Positions 20,335 to 34,252 of a DNA stretch of 64,000 bases are shown here, one piece after another. Source of the stretch: Pseudomonas iranensis (GTDB lineage Bacteria; Pseudomonadota; Gammaproteobacteria; Pseudomonadales; Pseudomonadaceae); contig NZ_CP077092.1 in NCBI RefSeq assembly GCF_014268585.2, positions 1,054,001 through 1,118,000 on the forward strand. The letters run 5' to 3'. The notes under the pieces were generated by a model, which made no database searches, was not told the origin of the DNA, and was given only the letters and a program-made list of their open reading frames with translations. Each line of letters begins with the position of its first letter. The first letter of the stretch is position 1. A program made the translations under genes and the position numbers.

Positions 20335-20739
20335 ATGGTTGAAAATAGCGAACTACGCAAAGCCGGCCTCAAAGTGACCCTGCCACGGGTCAAGATCCTG
20401 CAAATGCTCGACTCTACCGAGCAGCGTCACATGAGTGCCGAGGACGTCTACAAGGCGTTGATGGAAGCTGGTGAGGACGTCGGTCTGGCCACGGTTTACC
20501 GTGTACTGACCCAGTTCGAAGCGGCCGGCCTCGTGGTCCGCCACAACTTCGACGGCGGCCACGCGGTCTTCGAACTGGCTGACGGTGGCCACCACGACCA
20601 TATGGTCAACGTGGAATCGGGTGAAGTGATCGAATTCTTCGACGAAGAAATCGAAAAGCTTCAGAAATCGATCGTCGAGAAGCATGGCTTCGAGATGGTT
20701 GATCACAACCTGGTGCTGTACGTACGCAAGAAAAAGTAA
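20335..20739 (+). CDS. fur: ferric uptake regulator Fur
   Basis: 134 aa. The winged-helix domain (LRKAGLKVTLPRVKILQML, DVGLATVYRVLTQFEAAGLV) is followed by the metal-binding dimerisation domain with HNFDGGHAVFEL and the histidine cluster GGHHDHMVNV. The chain contains no cysteine; the E. coli protein has structural CxxC zinc motifs. The C-terminus HNLVLYVRKKK is typical of Pseudomonas Fur. With Fe2+ it represses iron-uptake genes. It is divergent from bamE and followed by a strong hairpin. Confidence 0.96.
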   Translation: MVENSELRKAGLKVTLPRVKILQMLDSTEQRHMSAEDVYKALMEAGEDVGLATVYRVLTQFEAAGLVVRHNFDGGHAVFELADGGHHDHMVNVESGEVIEFFDEEIEKLQKSIVEKHGFEMVDHNLVLYVRKKK

Positions 20740-20772
20740 GCATGTCGCGCGAATTTCACATTCGCGAAACGA

Positions 20773-20805
20773 ACGAAGGCGACCCAAGGGTCGCCTTCGT
20801 GCTTT
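20773..20805. terminator. terminator between fur and recN
   Basis: ACGAAGGCGACCC/GGGTCGCCTTCGT, a 13-bp perfect stem with a 2-nt loop, sits between the convergent fur and recN genes; the T tract on the plus side is short (GCTTTCT). Confidence 0.85.
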
Positions 20806-20815
20806 CTACTATTTG

Positions 20816-22489
20816 TTACGCCTTGGCGGTCACCACCATTTTTTTCGCGTGAGCCAGGGATTCCTTGGTCAGATCGATACCGCCGAGCATGCGCGCGACT
20901 TCTTCGATGCGCTCGTTCTTTGTGAGCTTGGCGACGGCGGTGTGAGTCGCCTTCTCGTCGCGAACCTTGTGCACGAACAGATGCTGATGCCCTTGCGCCG
21001 CCACTTGCGGCAAGTGCGTCACGGTCAGGACCTGGCCGCGATCACCGAGACGGCGCAGTAACTGGCCGACAATCTCGGCAGTCGGGCCGCCAATACCTAC
21101 GTCCACTTCGTCGAACACCAGGGTCGGCACGCGGGAGGTCTGGGCGGTAATGACCTGAATCGCCAGACTGATCCGCGACAGCTCACCACCGGAGGCAACT
21201 TTTGCCAGCGCCTTGAGCGGTTGACCGGGGTTGGCGCTGACCAGCAGTTCGACCTGCTCCAGCCCGTTTGGCAGCAACTCGTCGCTGCTGTTGGCCTTCA
21301 GTTCGATGGTAAAGCGGCCACCAGGCATGCCCAGGCGCTGGATTTCCTGCTCCACAGCACTGGCGAGGCTGCCGGCCGCCTGATGACGAAGGTCGCTCAG
21401 CTCGCGCGCTTTCTCTTGATAGTGGCGGGCGTAGGACGCCAGTTCTTCGCCCAGGCGTTCAATGGATTCATCGTTGGCGTTGAGGGTTTCGATTTCATCG
21501 AGCAGCTTCTGCTGCATCTCGCCGACTTCGGTCGGCTGAATCCGGTGTTTGCGCGCCAAGGTGTAGATCGCGTCGAGGCGCTCTTCCAGGTATTGCAGGC
21601 GAGCCGGGTCGGCATCGAAATTGTCGAGGAAGCGATTGAGCTCGCCCACTGCTTCTTCTACCTGAATCTGTGCGCTGGTCAGCAGACTGCTGGCTTCACC
21701 CAGCGCACCCACCGAACTATTCACGCTGGAAAGTCGATTGAGGCTGGCGGTCAGCGCATTCAGCACATTCCCGGAATCGCTTTCGCTGCATTGCTCGACC
21801 ACTTGCCGGCAAATGCCCAGCAAGGTTTCGGCGTTGGTCAGGTTCTTGTGTTCCTGCTCAAGCTGCTCAAGTTCGTTTTCGCCGAGACCGAGGTTTTCCA
21901 GTTCTTCTAGCTGGTAGCTGAGCAGTTGATGACGTGCGCGCTGTTCGTCGCCGGAGTTGGCGAGGCGCTCCAGTTCCTGGCGAGTCTGGCGCCAGCGCTG
22001 CGCGGCCAGTTGCACCTGACGCGCCAGGTCGGTGGCGCCGGCGTATTCGTCGAGCAGGCGACGATGGGTGTCGGTTTTCAGCAGCGATTGATGTTCGTGC
22101 TGGCTGTGGATATCGATCAGCAGCTCGCCGAGGGCTTTGAGGTCGCCAAGCGGGCAGGGTGTGCCGTTGATATAACCGCGCGAACGACCTTCCGAGGTGA
22201 TGACCCGGCGCAGAATGCACGGCCCGTCGTTTTCCAGATCGCGCTCGGCCAGCCAGGCGCTGGCTTCAGGAATATCAGCCAGGTCGAACGTTGCGAGAAT
22301 GTCGGCCTTGTCGGCGCCCGGGCGAACCACGCCGCTGTCGGCGCGATCACCCAGGGTGAGACCCAGGGCATCAAGCATGATCGACTTGCCGGCGCCGGTT
22401 TCCCCTGTGATCACGCTCATCCCGCGATCAAGTTCGAGATCGAGATGTTCAACGATGGCGTAGTTGTGTACGGACAGGTGCACCAGCAT
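20816..22489 (-). CDS. recN: DNA repair protein RecN
   Basis: 557 aa SMC-like ATPase. Walker A GETGAGKS is near residue 30, preceded by MLVHLSVHNYAIVEHLDLEL. Long coiled-coil arms run through the middle (many E/L heptads, LEQLEQEHKNLTNAETLL). The C-terminal signature LSRISLAIQVITAQ and Walker B TLVFDEVDVGIGG are followed by the D-loop and the H-motif region LTVTHLPQVAAQGHQHLFV. It acts in recombinational repair of double-strand breaks. A LexA box overlaps its promoter (22514-22529). Confidence 0.96.
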   Translation of the reverse strand: MLVHLSVHNYAIVEHLDLELDRGMSVITGETGAGKSIMLDALGLTLGDRADSGVVRPGADKADILATFDLADIPEASAWLAERDLENDGPCILRRVITSEGRSRGYINGTPCPLGDLKALGELLIDIHSQHEHQSLLKTDTHRRLLDEYAGATDLARQVQLAAQRWRQTRQELERLANSGDEQRARHQLLSYQLEELENLGLGENELEQLEQEHKNLTNAETLLGICRQVVEQCSESDSGNVLNALTASLNRLSSVNSSVGALGEASSLLTSAQIQVEEAVGELNRFLDNFDADPARLQYLEERLDAIYTLARKHRIQPTEVGEMQQKLLDEIETLNANDESIERLGEELASYARHYQEKARELSDLRHQAAGSLASAVEQEIQRLGMPGGRFTIELKANSSDELLPNGLEQVELLVSANPGQPLKALAKVASGGELSRISLAIQVITAQTSRVPTLVFDEVDVGIGGPTAEIVGQLLRRLGDRGQVLTVTHLPQVAAQGHQHLFVHKVRDEKATHTAVAKLTKNERIEEVARMLGGIDLTKESLAHAKKMVVTAKA

Positions 22490-22513
22490 AAAGGCAGCTC
22501 CCAGGCTTGAGGT

Positions 22514-22550
22514 CTGGTTATTTATACAGTGTTTCGTTCAGGCCTGACAA
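22514..22550 (-). promoter_or_regulatory. recN promoter with LexA (SOS) box
   Basis: On the minus strand CTGTATAAATAACCAG (22529-22514) fits the CTG-N10-CAG LexA consensus. The same sequence supplies a -10 of TATAAA, with TTGTCA (22550-22545) 18 bp upstream. LexA would therefore cover the -10, as expected for an SOS-induced recN. Confidence 0.85.
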
Positions 22551-22648
22551 TGCCCTCGCTTAGCTCGATTTGCTTGATCAGAAAGTTTTCTTAGCGCGTT
22601 CAAGAATGATTAATCAGCACTTTTTTGTAGGGACAATTGTTTTCAGCC

Positions 22649-22676
22649 CTTGAAGCCTGATTTTGCGGCCCCATAT
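22649..22676 (+). promoter_or_regulatory. sigma-32 heat-shock promoter of grpE-dnaK
   Basis: CTTGAA at 22649-22654 and CCCCATAT at 22669-22676, spacing 14 bp, is nearly the full RpoH consensus (CTTGAA-N13/14-CCCCATnT). It lies ~55 bp upstream of the grpE start. Confidence 0.9.
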
Positions 22677-22729
22677 ATCGGGGCAGAAGCGCGAGTCAGG
22701 CTCGCGGACGAAATTGAAAGGAGAATTCT

Positions 22730-23296
22730 ATGGCTGACGAACAGACAGTAGATACGCAAAACCCAGATGCCAATCAGGCGCCCGAAGGTTCGGGTGACGA
22801 CCTGGCGACCCGTGTGCAAGTGCTCGAAGAGCAATTGGCCGCCGCGCAGGATCAGTCTCTGCGTGTTGCTGCCGATCTGCAGAACGTTCGCCGCCGTGCC
22901 GAGCAGGACGTCGAGAAAGCGCACAAGTTTGCTCTGGAAAAATTTGCCAGCGACCTGTTGCCGATCGTCGACAGCCTGGAGCGCGGCCTCGAGCTGTCGA
23001 GTCCGGACGACGAAAGCATCCGTCCGATGCGCGAAGGCATCGAGCTGACCCTGAAAATGTTCCACGACACCCTCAAGCGCTACCAGCTTGAAGCGATCGA
23101 TCCGCATGGCGAACCGTTCAACGCCGTTCACCATCAGGCGATGGCCATGCAGGAAAGTGCCGACGTCGAGCCGAACAGCGTGTTGAAGGTTTTCCAGAAG
23201 GGCTACCAGCTCAATGGTCGCCTGCTGCGCCCGGCGATGGTCGTGGTCAGCAAGGCGCCGGCACCGGTTTCGCCTTCGATTGACGAGCAGGCTTGA
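22730..23296 (+). CDS. grpE: nucleotide exchange factor GrpE
   Basis: 188 aa. An acidic, disordered N-terminus (~1-45) is followed by the long dimerising coiled coil ([44 protein letters not shown]) and the C-terminal beta-wing ending [22 protein letters not shown]. It releases ADP from DnaK. Preceded by GGAG and a sigma-32 promoter; first gene of the grpE-dnaK-dnaJ cluster. Confidence 0.97.
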   Translation: MADEQTVDTQNPDANQAPEGSGDDLATRVQVLEEQLAAAQDQSLRVAADLQNVRRRAEQDVEKAHKFALEKFASDLLPIVDSLERGLELSSPDDESIRPMREGIELTLKMFHDTLKRYQLEAIDPHGEPFNAVHHQAMAMQESADVEPNSVLKVFQKGYQLNGRLLRPAMVVVSKAPAPVSPSIDEQA

Positions 23297-23398
23297 AATT
23301 AGCCGCAAGGCCCCCATTTAGAAGTCAAGCGTTTAAGTGCTACCGCAGTCAGCCACCACTGCTGCAGCAACAAAATCCAAAGTTTCGGGAGAGTGAAC

Positions 23399-25315
23399 AT
23401 GGGCAAAATTATCGGTATCGACCTGGGGACTACCAACTCCTGCGTCTCCGTGCTGGAAAACGGCAAAGCCAAAGTTATTGAAAACGCTGAAGGCGCGCGT
23501 ACCACGCCGTCGATCATCGCTTACGCCAACGATGGCGAAATTCTGGTAGGTCAGTCGGCCAAGCGTCAGGCTGTAACCAACCCGCACAACACCCTGTACG
23601 CGGTAAAGCGTCTGATCGGTCGTCGTTTCGACGAAGAAGTTGTGCAGAAAGACATCCAGATGGTCCCTTACAAGATCGTCAAGGCTGACAACAACGACGC
23701 CTGGGTAGAAGTGAACGGCCAGAAAATGGCACCGCCACAAATCTCGGCTGAAATTCTGAAGAAGATGAAGAAGACCGCCGAAGACTACCTCGGCGAGGCA
23801 GTGACCGAAGCGGTGATCACCGTTCCGGCCTACTTCAACGACAGCCAGCGTCAGGCCACCAAAGACGCCGGCCGCATCGCTGGTCTGGACGTAAAACGTA
23901 TCATCAACGAGCCAACCGCAGCTGCTCTGGCTTACGGTATGGACAAGGCCAAGGGCGATCACACCGTGATCGTTTATGACCTGGGTGGCGGTACCTTCGA
24001 CGTGTCCGTTATCGAAATCGCTGAAGTTGACGGCGAGCACCAGTTCGAAGTGTTGGCCACCAACGGTGACACCTTCCTCGGCGGTGAAGACTTCGACATT
24101 CGTCTGATCGACTACCTCGTTGACGAATTCAAGAAAGAAAGCGGCATGAACCTCAAAGGTGATCCGCTGGCGATGCAGCGTCTGAAAGAAGCCGCTGAGA
24201 AAGCCAAGATCGAGCTGTCGTCCGCTCAGTCGACCGACGTCAACCTGCCGTACATCACTGCAGACGCGACCGGTCCTAAGCACCTGAACGTGAAGATCTC
24301 GCGTGCCAAGCTCGAAGCACTGGTTGAAGACCTGGTTCAGCGCACCATCGAACCTTGCCGCATTGCCATGAAAGACGCCGGTATCGACGTCAGCGCGATC
24401 AACGATGTGATTCTGGTCGGTGGTCAGACTCGTATGCCGCTGGTGCAGAAGCTGGTTACCGATTTCTTCGGTAAAGAAGCACGTAAAGACGTCAACCCGG
24501 ACGAAGCTGTTGCCATGGGTGCTGCGATTCAGGGCGCTGTTCTGGCCGGTGACGTGAAAGACGTGCTGCTGCTCGACGTCAGCCCGCTGACCCTGGGTAT
24601 CGAAACCATGGGTGGCGTGATGACCGCGCTGATCGAGAAAAACACCACGATTCCTACCAAGAAATCGCAAGTGTTCTCGACTGCCGACGACAACCAGGGC
24701 GCTGTGACCATTCACGTTCTGCAAGGTGAGCGCAAGCAAGCCGCACAGAACAAATCGCTGGGCAAGTTCGACCTGGCCGACATTCCACCAGCTCCACGTG
24801 GCGTGCCGCAGATCGAAGTGACCTTCGACATCGACGCCAACGGCATCTTGCACGTCGGCGCGAAAGACAAGGCTACCGGCAAGACCCAGTCGATCGTGAT
24901 CAAGGCCAACTCCGGTCTGTCCGACGAAGAAATCGAGCGCATGGTGCGTGACGCCGAGGCGAATGCCGAGGAAGACCGCAAGTTCGAAGAGCTGGCCGCT
25001 GCCCGTAACCAGGGTGATGCGCTGGTGCACTCGACTCGCAAGATGGTCGCTGACGCGGGCGACAAGGTCACCGCCGAAGAGAAGACTGCAATCGAAGCTG
25101 CTGTGGTTGCGCTGGAAGCCGCCGTCAAAGGCGACGACAAGGCTGCCATCGAAGCCAAGGTTGAAGAGCTGTCGAAAGTCTCCGCTCCGGTTGCTCAGAA
25201 GATGTACGCCGAACAGGCTCAGCCAGCTGATGGCGCAGCCCCGCAAGGCGAATCGGCTGAGAAGGCTGACGACGTTGTCGACGCCGAGTTCGAAGAAGTC
25301 AAAGACCACAAGTAA
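23399..25315 (+). CDS. dnaK: chaperone protein DnaK (Hsp70)
   Basis: 638 aa. [19 protein letters not shown] at the start fixes ATG 23399; an ATG six bases earlier is possible but would add two residues not usual in the family. ATPase motifs seen are [25 protein letters not shown] and [14 protein letters not shown]. The substrate-binding domain ([18 protein letters not shown]) and the C-terminal EEVKDHK motif are intact. It refolds client proteins with GrpE and DnaJ. Confidence 0.98.
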   Translation: MGKIIGIDLGTTNSCVSVLENGKAKVIENAEGARTTPSIIAYANDGEILVGQSAKRQAVTNPHNTLYAVKRLIGRRFDEEVVQKDIQMVPYKIVKADNNDAWVEVNGQKMAPPQISAEILKKMKKTAEDYLGEAVTEAVITVPAYFNDSQRQATKDAGRIAGLDVKRIINEPTAAALAYGMDKAKGDHTVIVYDLGGGTFDVSVIEIAEVDGEHQFEVLATNGDTFLGGEDFDIRLIDYLVDEFKKESGMNLKGDPLAMQRLKEAAEKAKIELSSAQSTDVNLPYITADATGPKHLNVKISRAKLEALVEDLVQRTIEPCRIAMKDAGIDVSAINDVILVGGQTRMPLVQKLVTDFFGKEARKDVNPDEAVAMGAAIQGAVLAGDVKDVLLLDVSPLTLGIETMGGVMTALIEKNTTIPTKKSQVFSTADDNQGAVTIHVLQGERKQAAQNKSLGKFDLADIPPAPRGVPQIEVTFDIDANGILHVGAKDKATGKTQSIVIKANSGLSDEEIERMVRDAEANAEEDRKFEELAAARNQGDALVHSTRKMVADAGDKVTAEEKTAIEAAVVALEAAVKGDDKAAIEAKVEELSKVSAPVAQKMYAEQAQPADGAAPQGESAEKADDVVDAEFEEVKDHK

Positions 25316-25369
25316 GTTGTTGGTCGCCCGGTTGACTGCCTTGCGGCGGTGACTGGTAGGATGTCGCCG

Positions 25370-25390
25370 CGCGGGAGCTTGCCTCCCGCG
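25370..25390. other. hairpin in the dnaK-dnaJ gap
   Basis: CGCGGGAG-CTTGC-CTCCCGCG, an 8-bp stem without a T tract, about 55 bp after dnaK. It may trim or stabilise the dnaK message; the rest of the ~300-bp gap (25316-25612) shows no gene or clear second promoter. Confidence 0.45.
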
Positions 25391-25612
25391 TTGGCGTATC
25401 TGGAATACGTGAATTTTTACAGCATGCGACACCGTTCGGATGTTGGCGGTATGGCCGGGAATGCTCCTGCTTTTCGCGCCGCAGATACCGCATCAATCAA
25501 GACCAGGATCGTTGAATTGACGTGAGTTGGGTCCGGGCCTTAATGGGGGCTCAACGAGTTTGGCGAGGCTCAGGAGGGGTTTGCCGAACGTCCTTAAGAG
25601 TGCAAAGAACTT

Positions 25613-26737
25613 ATGGCAAAGCGTGACTATTACGAAGTATTGGGTGTCGAGCGGGGCACGAGCGAAGCGGACCTGAAGAAGGCCTATCGCCGTCTGGCCA
25701 TGAAGCACCACCCCGACCGTAATCCCGGCGACAAGGCTTCGGAAGAAGCATTCAAAGAGGCCAACGAGGCCTATGAAGTGTTGTCCGACGCCAGCAAGCG
25801 CGCGGCATACGACCAATACGGTCATGCCGGCGTCGATCCGAGCATGGGCGGCGGCGGTGCCGGTTTCGGTGGTCAGAACTTCTCGGACATCTTCGGCGAT
25901 GTCTTCAGCGATTTCTTTGGTGGCGGTCGCGGCGGTGCCCGTGGCGGCGCTCAGCGTGGCAGCGATCTGCGCTACACCTTGGAGCTGAATCTGGAAGAAG
26001 CGGTGCGCGGTACGTCGGTGAATATCCGCGTTCCGACACTGGTCAACTGCAAACCGTGCGATGGTTCCGGCGCCAAGAAAGGCTCGTCGCCGACGACGTG
26101 CCCGACCTGCGGCGGCATCGGTCAGGTGCGCATGCAGCAGGGCTTTTTCTCGGTGCAGCAGACCTGCCCGCGCTGCCATGGCCAGGGCAAGATCATTTCC
26201 GATCCGTGCGACTCCTGCCACGGCGACGGTCGTGTCGAAGAGTACAAAACCCTGTCGGTCAAAGTGCCTGCCGGTGTTGATACTGGCGACCGCATTCGTC
26301 TGTCCGGCGAAGGCGAGGCGGGTACCCAGGGCGGGCCGACTGGCGACCTGTACGTTGTGATCAACGTGCGTGAACACGACATCTTCCAGCGTGACGGCAA
26401 GCACCTGTTCTGCGAAGTGCCGATCAGCTTCGTCGACGCTGCACTGGGCGGCGAGCTGGAAATTCCGACCCTCGACGGTCGGGTCAAACTGAAAATCCCT
26501 GAAGGCACGCAGACCGGCAAGCAGTTCCGCGTACGCGGTAAAGGCGTGGCGCCAGTGCGTGGCGGCGGTGCCGGCGACCTGATGTGCCGTGTCGCTGTGG
26601 AAACGCCGGTCAACCTCAACCGTCGTCAGCGTGAACTGCTGGAAGAATTCCGCAGCTCCCTGGCCGACGACAACAGCCACTCGCCGAAAACCACTGGTTG
26701 GTTCGATGGTGTGAAGCGTTTCTTCGGCGATTTGTAA
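25613..26737 (+). CDS. dnaJ: chaperone protein DnaJ (Hsp40)
   Basis: 374 aa. J-domain (1-70) has the HPD motif ([11 protein letters not shown]). A Gly/Phe-rich linker follows (~75-115, with [20 protein letters not shown]). The zinc domain has four CxxCxGxG repeats ([32 protein letters not shown]). The C-terminal substrate-binding domain is complete. It stimulates the DnaK ATPase. The gene is 297 bp downstream of dnaK and only 9 bp upstream of dapB. Confidence 0.97.
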   Translation: MAKRDYYEVLGVERGTSEADLKKAYRRLAMKHHPDRNPGDKASEEAFKEANEAYEVLSDASKRAAYDQYGHAGVDPSMGGGGAGFGGQNFSDIFGDVFSDFFGGGRGGARGGAQRGSDLRYTLELNLEEAVRGTSVNIRVPTLVNCKPCDGSGAKKGSSPTTCPTCGGIGQVRMQQGFFSVQQTCPRCHGQGKIISDPCDSCHGDGRVEEYKTLSVKVPAGVDTGDRIRLSGEGEAGTQGGPTGDLYVVINVREHDIFQRDGKHLFCEVPISFVDAALGGELEIPTLDGRVKLKIPEGTQTGKQFRVRGKGVAPVRGGGAGDLMCRVAVETPVNLNRRQRELLEEFRSSLADDNSHSPKTTGWFDGVKRFFGDL

Positions 26738-27550
<813 letters not shown>

Positions 27551-27563
27551 GTCGTTGCTGAAC

Positions 27564-27596
27564 CCGGCGCAAACGTCCCGTTTTGCGCCGGTTTTT
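27564..27596 (+). terminator. dapB terminator
   Basis: CCGGCGCAAA and TTTGCGCCGG form a 10-bp stem around CGTCCCGT, followed by TTTTT; it ends the dnaJ-dapB transcript before carA. Confidence 0.92.
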
Positions 27597-27725
27597 ACCG
27601 CTTGGCGACGACCTGTCGCATTCTCCGGCCTTTAAGGCTCTTTAGCGGTGGACCAAAAACGCCCTTTTCTGTAAGCTACAGCTTTAGTGTGTCCACTAAA
27701 AGCGCGCAGAATAATTTCAGTGAAG

Positions 27726-27763
27726 AAGCGGGGTGACGTGTCCATACGTCACTCCGCTTTTTT
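27726..27763 (+). terminator. terminator/attenuator in the carA leader
   Basis: AAGCGGGGTGACGT (27726-27739) pairs with ACGTCACTCCGCTT (27746-27759) with one G-U pair, loop GTCCAT, followed by TTTT. It lies ~46 bp before the carA TTG start and after dapB's own terminator. It therefore cannot simply end dapB and is best read as an attenuator in the carA leader. A GTG-started frame of 15 codons (27689-27736) stops inside the 5' arm. Confidence 0.7.
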
Positions 27764-27808
27764 ACAACCTGCGATTGCCCTTTCATGCGTTATTTACGGG
27801 AGGTCTTC

Positions 27809-28945
27809 TTGACTAAGCCAGCCATACTCGCCCTTGCTGATGGCAGCATTTTTCGCGGCGAAGCCATTGGAGCCGACGGTCAGACCGTTGGTGAGGTGGT
27901 GTTCAACACCGCAATGACCGGCTATCAGGAAATCCTTACCGATCCTTCCTACGCCCAGCAGATCGTTACCCTGACTTACCCGCACATCGGCAACACCGGC
28001 ACCACGCCGGAAGATGCCGAGTCCGACCGCGTCTGGTCCGCTGGCCTGGTCATCCGTGACCTGCCGCTGGTAGCGAGCAACTGGCGTAACACGATGTCCC
28101 TGTCCGATTACCTGAAAGCCAACAACGTGGTGGCAATCGCCGGTATCGACACCCGTCGCCTGACCCGCATCCTGCGTGAAAAAGGCGCTCAGAACGGCTG
28201 CATCATGGCCGGCGACAACATTTCCGAAGAAGCGGCCATCGCCGCTGCGCAAGGCTTCCCGGGCCTGAAGGGCATGGACCTGGCGAAAGTCGTCAGCACC
28301 AAGACCCAGTACGAATGGCGCTCGACTGTCTGGGATCTGAAAACCGACAGCCACGCGACCATCGAAGCTTCCGAGCTGCCATATCACGTGGTCGCCTACG
28401 ACTACGGCGTCAAGGTCAACATCCTGCGCATGCTGGTCGAGCGCGGCTGCCGCGTCACCGTAGTGCCTGCGCAGACTCCAGCCGCCGATGTGCTGGCGCT
28501 GAAGCCGGACGGCGTGTTCCTGTCCAACGGCCCTGGTGACCCGGAGCCATGCGACTACGCGATCCAGGCGATCAAGGATGTGCTGGAAACCGAAATTCCG
28601 GTCTTCGGCATCTGTCTCGGTCACCAGCTGCTGGCTCTGGCCTCCGGCGCCAAGACCCTGAAAATGGGCCACGGCCACCACGGTGCCAACCACCCGGTGC
28701 AGGATCTGGACACTGGCGTGGTGATGATCACCAGCCAGAACCACGGTTTTGCGGTAGACGAAGCCACCCTGCCAGCCAACGTGCGCGCGATCCACAAATC
28801 GCTGTTCGACGGCACCCTGCAAGGCATCGAACGCACCGACAAGAGCGCGTTCAGCTTCCAGGGTCACCCTGAAGCGAGCCCGGGCCCGAACGATGTTGCG
28901 CCACTGTTCGACCGCTTCATCAACGAGATGGCCAAGCGACGCTAA
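27809..28945 (+). CDS. carA: carbamoyl-phosphate synthase small (glutaminase) subunit
   Basis: 378 aa. The start is TTG at 27809, preceded by GGGAGG at 27798-27803; this gives the family N-terminus [22 protein letters not shown]. The ATG at 27785 lies upstream of that Shine-Dalgarno and is rejected. The class I amidotransferase domain has [15 protein letters not shown] (nucleophile Cys) and [12 protein letters not shown] (catalytic His-x-Glu). It supplies ammonia from glutamine to CarB for arginine and pyrimidine synthesis. A terminator-like hairpin in the leader suggests attenuation control. Confidence 0.96.
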   Translation: MTKPAILALADGSIFRGEAIGADGQTVGEVVFNTAMTGYQEILTDPSYAQQIVTLTYPHIGNTGTTPEDAESDRVWSAGLVIRDLPLVASNWRNTMSLSDYLKANNVVAIAGIDTRRLTRILREKGAQNGCIMAGDNISEEAAIAAAQGFPGLKGMDLAKVVSTKTQYEWRSTVWDLKTDSHATIEASELPYHVVAYDYGVKVNILRMLVERGCRVTVVPAQTPAADVLALKPDGVFLSNGPGDPEPCDYAIQAIKDVLETEIPVFGICLGHQLLALASGAKTLKMGHGHHGANHPVQDLDTGVVMITSQNHGFAVDEATLPANVRAIHKSLFDGTLQGIERTDKSAFSFQGHPEASPGPNDVAPLFDRFINEMAKRR

Positions 28946-28973
28946 GCGTTCGCCTTGAGACTGTAGAGAGAAG

Positions 28974-29011
28974 CCCGCGAGGGCGGCCCCGGTTCCGGCG
29001 GCCCCCTCGGG
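28974..29011. other. hairpin between carA and carB
   Basis: GAGGG-C-GGCC and GGCC-CCCTC arms around CCGGTTCCGGC, extended by CCC/GGG at the ends, form a strong GC-rich stem in the 124-bp carA-carB gap. There is no T tract. It is likely a message-stability or processing element rather than a stop. Confidence 0.45.
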
Positions 29012-29069
29012 ACTTCAGAAATCGATCAAGACGGCTTGCCGACTGACCTGCGGATTTGAGTGACAAACC

Positions 29070-32287
<3,218 letters not shown>

Positions 32288-32291
<4 letters not shown>

Positions 32292-32770
32292 GCATAACCA
32301 AGTACCCAATGACTGTTCAGGGCGCTCGCGCCCTGGAAGAGGAGCATGCTCACCTGACCAAGGTCGTCCGTCCGAAGCTCAGCCAGGACATCGGTACGGC
32401 CCGCGAGTTGGGTGACTTGAAGGAAAACGCTGAATACCATGCTGCCCGCGAACAGCAAGGCATGGTCGAAGCGCGTATTCGTGACATCGAGGGCCGGATT
32501 CAGAATCAGGTCATCATCGATGTCACGACCATTCCTCATACCGGCAAAGTGATTTTCGGCACCACCGTCGAGATCGCCAACGTCGAGACTGATGAAAGCG
32601 TCACTTACCACATCGTGGGTGAGGATGAGGCTGACTTCAAACTCGGCAAGATCTCCGTCGGTTCGCCGCTGGCCCGCGCCTTGATTGGCAAGGAAGAGGG
32701 TGACGTGGTCGCCGTCAAAACGCCAAGCGGCGTGATCGAGTACGAGATTGTCGAAGTTCGTCACATCTGA
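32288..32770 (+). CDS. greA: transcription elongation factor GreA
   Basis: 160 aa. [23 protein letters not shown] and the acidic coiled-coil tip [21 protein letters not shown] (catalytic acidic residues at the tip) mark GreA. The C-terminal FKBP-like domain ends [12 protein letters not shown]. It reactivates backtracked RNA polymerase by transcript cleavage. The overlap with carB (ATGA) couples the two, the usual pseudomonad arrangement. Confidence 0.97.
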
Positions 32771-32783
32771 AAGAAGGCGCCCG

Positions 32784-33203
32784 CTGCATGCGGGCGCCAT
32801 GCTTTGGCAACTGACCCAGATGCTTTGGGTCGGTGGCCTATGGTTGATTCATATCGGTTTGCAGCCGGCGTTGGGTCAGATAGGCCTGGCGCCGCTGTTG
32901 ATCGACGAAGTCGCCAGTGCATTCGAAGTGCTGGTGGTGGGGTTCGCCGCTCTGTGCGTGATCTTTCAGGCTTTGGTGCTGGTACAGGCCGAGGGCCTTG
33001 GCAGTCTATGGCGGGATTTTCGCGGGCAGGTGCTGTTGATGGCGTTGTACGCGTGCGCGATGTATGTAGCCGTGCGTGTCGGCTGGCCGGATGCGCAGCG
33101 CTGGCAGGTATTCAGTTATCTGGTGCTGGGATTTTCCGGGCTGGTGCTGGTCATGCAGCCGGTGCCGGGATGGAGTGGCAGGGTGCGCGAAGCACACCCT
33201 TGA
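32784..33203 (+). CDS. DUF4149-family inner-membrane protein
   Basis: About 139 aa if started at CTG 32784, or 134 aa from the ATG at 32799. Four hydrophobic segments (TQMLWVGGLWLIHIGLQPAL, AFEVLVVGFAALCVIFQALVL, VLLMALYACAMYVAVRVG, QVFSYLVLGFSGLVLVMQ) fit the DUF4149 family of small membrane proteins seen beside greA in pseudomonads. AGAAGG at 32772-32777 is well spaced for the CTG but 21 bp from the ATG, and a 9-bp perfect stem (32776-32798) ends exactly at the ATG. The function is unknown. Confidence 0.75.
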   Translation: MHAGAMLWQLTQMLWVGGLWLIHIGLQPALGQIGLAPLLIDEVASAFEVLVVGFAALCVIFQALVLVQAEGLGSLWRDFRGQVLLMALYACAMYVAVRVGWPDAQRWQVFSYLVLGFSGLVLVMQPVPGWSGRVREAHP

Positions 33204-33212
33204 CCCTGCACA

Positions 33213-33521
33213 TCACTTGAAGCGATGAACGTTCGACAGCTGCTTGTTGGCGCTGAAGTTCTTGCGGTAGACCAGAGCCATCTTGCCGATCACCTGAACC
33301 AGGTCCGCTTTGCCGACCTTGCACAGTTCGGCGATGTGCGCCAGGCGCGACTCGCGATCGAGGATATTGAGCTTGATCTTGATCAGCTCGTGATCCGCCA
33401 GGGCGCGTTCAAGTTCGGCTAAAACACCTTCAGTCAAACCGTTGTCCGCTACCGTCAACACTGGTTTGAGGTGGTGGCCGATGGATTTGTACTGTTTCTT
33501 CTGCTCTGGAGTGAGCGGCAT
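33213..33521 (-). CDS. yhbY: YhbY-family CRM-domain RNA-binding protein
   Basis: 102 aa, a single CRM domain: MPLTPEQKKQYKSIGHHLKPVLTVADNGLTEGVLAELERALADHELIKIKLNI. E. coli YhbY associates with pre-50S ribosomal particles. It is divergent from rlmE, which also acts on the 50S subunit, as in many proteobacteria. It converges on the DUF4149 gene with only 9 bp between. Confidence 0.93.
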   Translation of the reverse strand: MPLTPEQKKQYKSIGHHLKPVLTVADNGLTEGVLAELERALADHELIKIKLNILDRESRLAHIAELCKVGKADLVQVIGKMALVYRKNFSANKQLSNVHRFK

Positions 33522-33622
33522 AATCTGACCCTTTCGTCTGGATTCTGTAAAATGGCGGCCATTTTACCCGAGGGTTCGTGGATCCGCCCAACTAATCACG
33601 ACCCTAATCATCGAGGTGCCCA

Positions 33623-34252
33623 ATGGCGCGTTCCAAGACAAGCCTTGGTTGGCTGAAAAGACATGTCAACGATCCTTATGTGAAGCAGGCGCAGAAGGAT
33701 GGCTACCGCTCGCGTGCAAGTTACAAGCTTCTGGAGATCCAGGAAAAATACAAACTCATCCGTCCGGGCATGAGCGTGGTCGACCTCGGCGCCGCGCCGG
33801 GTGGCTGGTCGCAGGTCACGAGTCGACTGATCGGTGGGCAGGGGCGTCTGATCGCCTCGGACATCCTGGAAATGGACAGCATCCCTGACGTGCAGTTTAT
33901 TCAGGGCGACTTCACGGAGGACTCGGTGCTCGCTGAAATCCTGGAGGCTGTGGGTAATTCGCAGGTGGACCTTGTGATTTCCGATATGGCCCCCAATATG
34001 AGTGGTACGCCCGAAGTGGACATGCCCAAGGCCATGTTCCTCTGTGAGCTGGCTCTGGACCTGGCGGAACGGATCCTCAAGCCCGGTGGCAACTTCGTCA
34101 TCAAGATTTTCCAGGGCGAGGGCTTCGACGTTTATCTGAAGGATGCTCGGAAGAAATTCGACAAGATCCAGATGATCAAGCCAGACTCTTCCCGTGGCAG
34201 CTCCCGTGAGCAGTACATGCTGGCCTGGGGTTATCGCGGCGGTGATGCGTAA
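33623..34252 (+). CDS. rlmE: 23S rRNA 2'-O-methyltransferase RlmE (FtsJ/RrmJ)
   Basis: 209 aa. N-terminal [35 protein letters not shown] contains the catalytic Lys. The SAM motif [26 protein letters not shown] (catalytic Asp) and [15 protein letters not shown] (catalytic Lys) complete the K-D-K-E set. It methylates the ribose of U2552 in the 23S A-loop. It lies ~190 bp upstream of ftsH, the standard rlmE-ftsH order. Confidence 0.96.
   Translation: MARSKTSLGWLKRHVNDPYVKQAQKDGYRSRASYKLLEIQEKYKLIRPGMSVVDLGAAPGGWSQVTSRLIGGQGRLIASDILEMDSIPDVQFIQGDFTEDSVLAEILEAVGNSQVDLVISDMAPNMSGTPEVDMPKAMFLCELALDLAERILKPGGNFVIKIFQGEGFDVYLKDARKKFDKIQMIKPDSSRGSSREQYMLAWGYRGGDA

Noticed and set aside
27785..27808. 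ATG at 27785 as the carA start
   Set aside because: It lies before the GGGAGG ribosome-binding site; TTG 27809 gives the family N-terminus.
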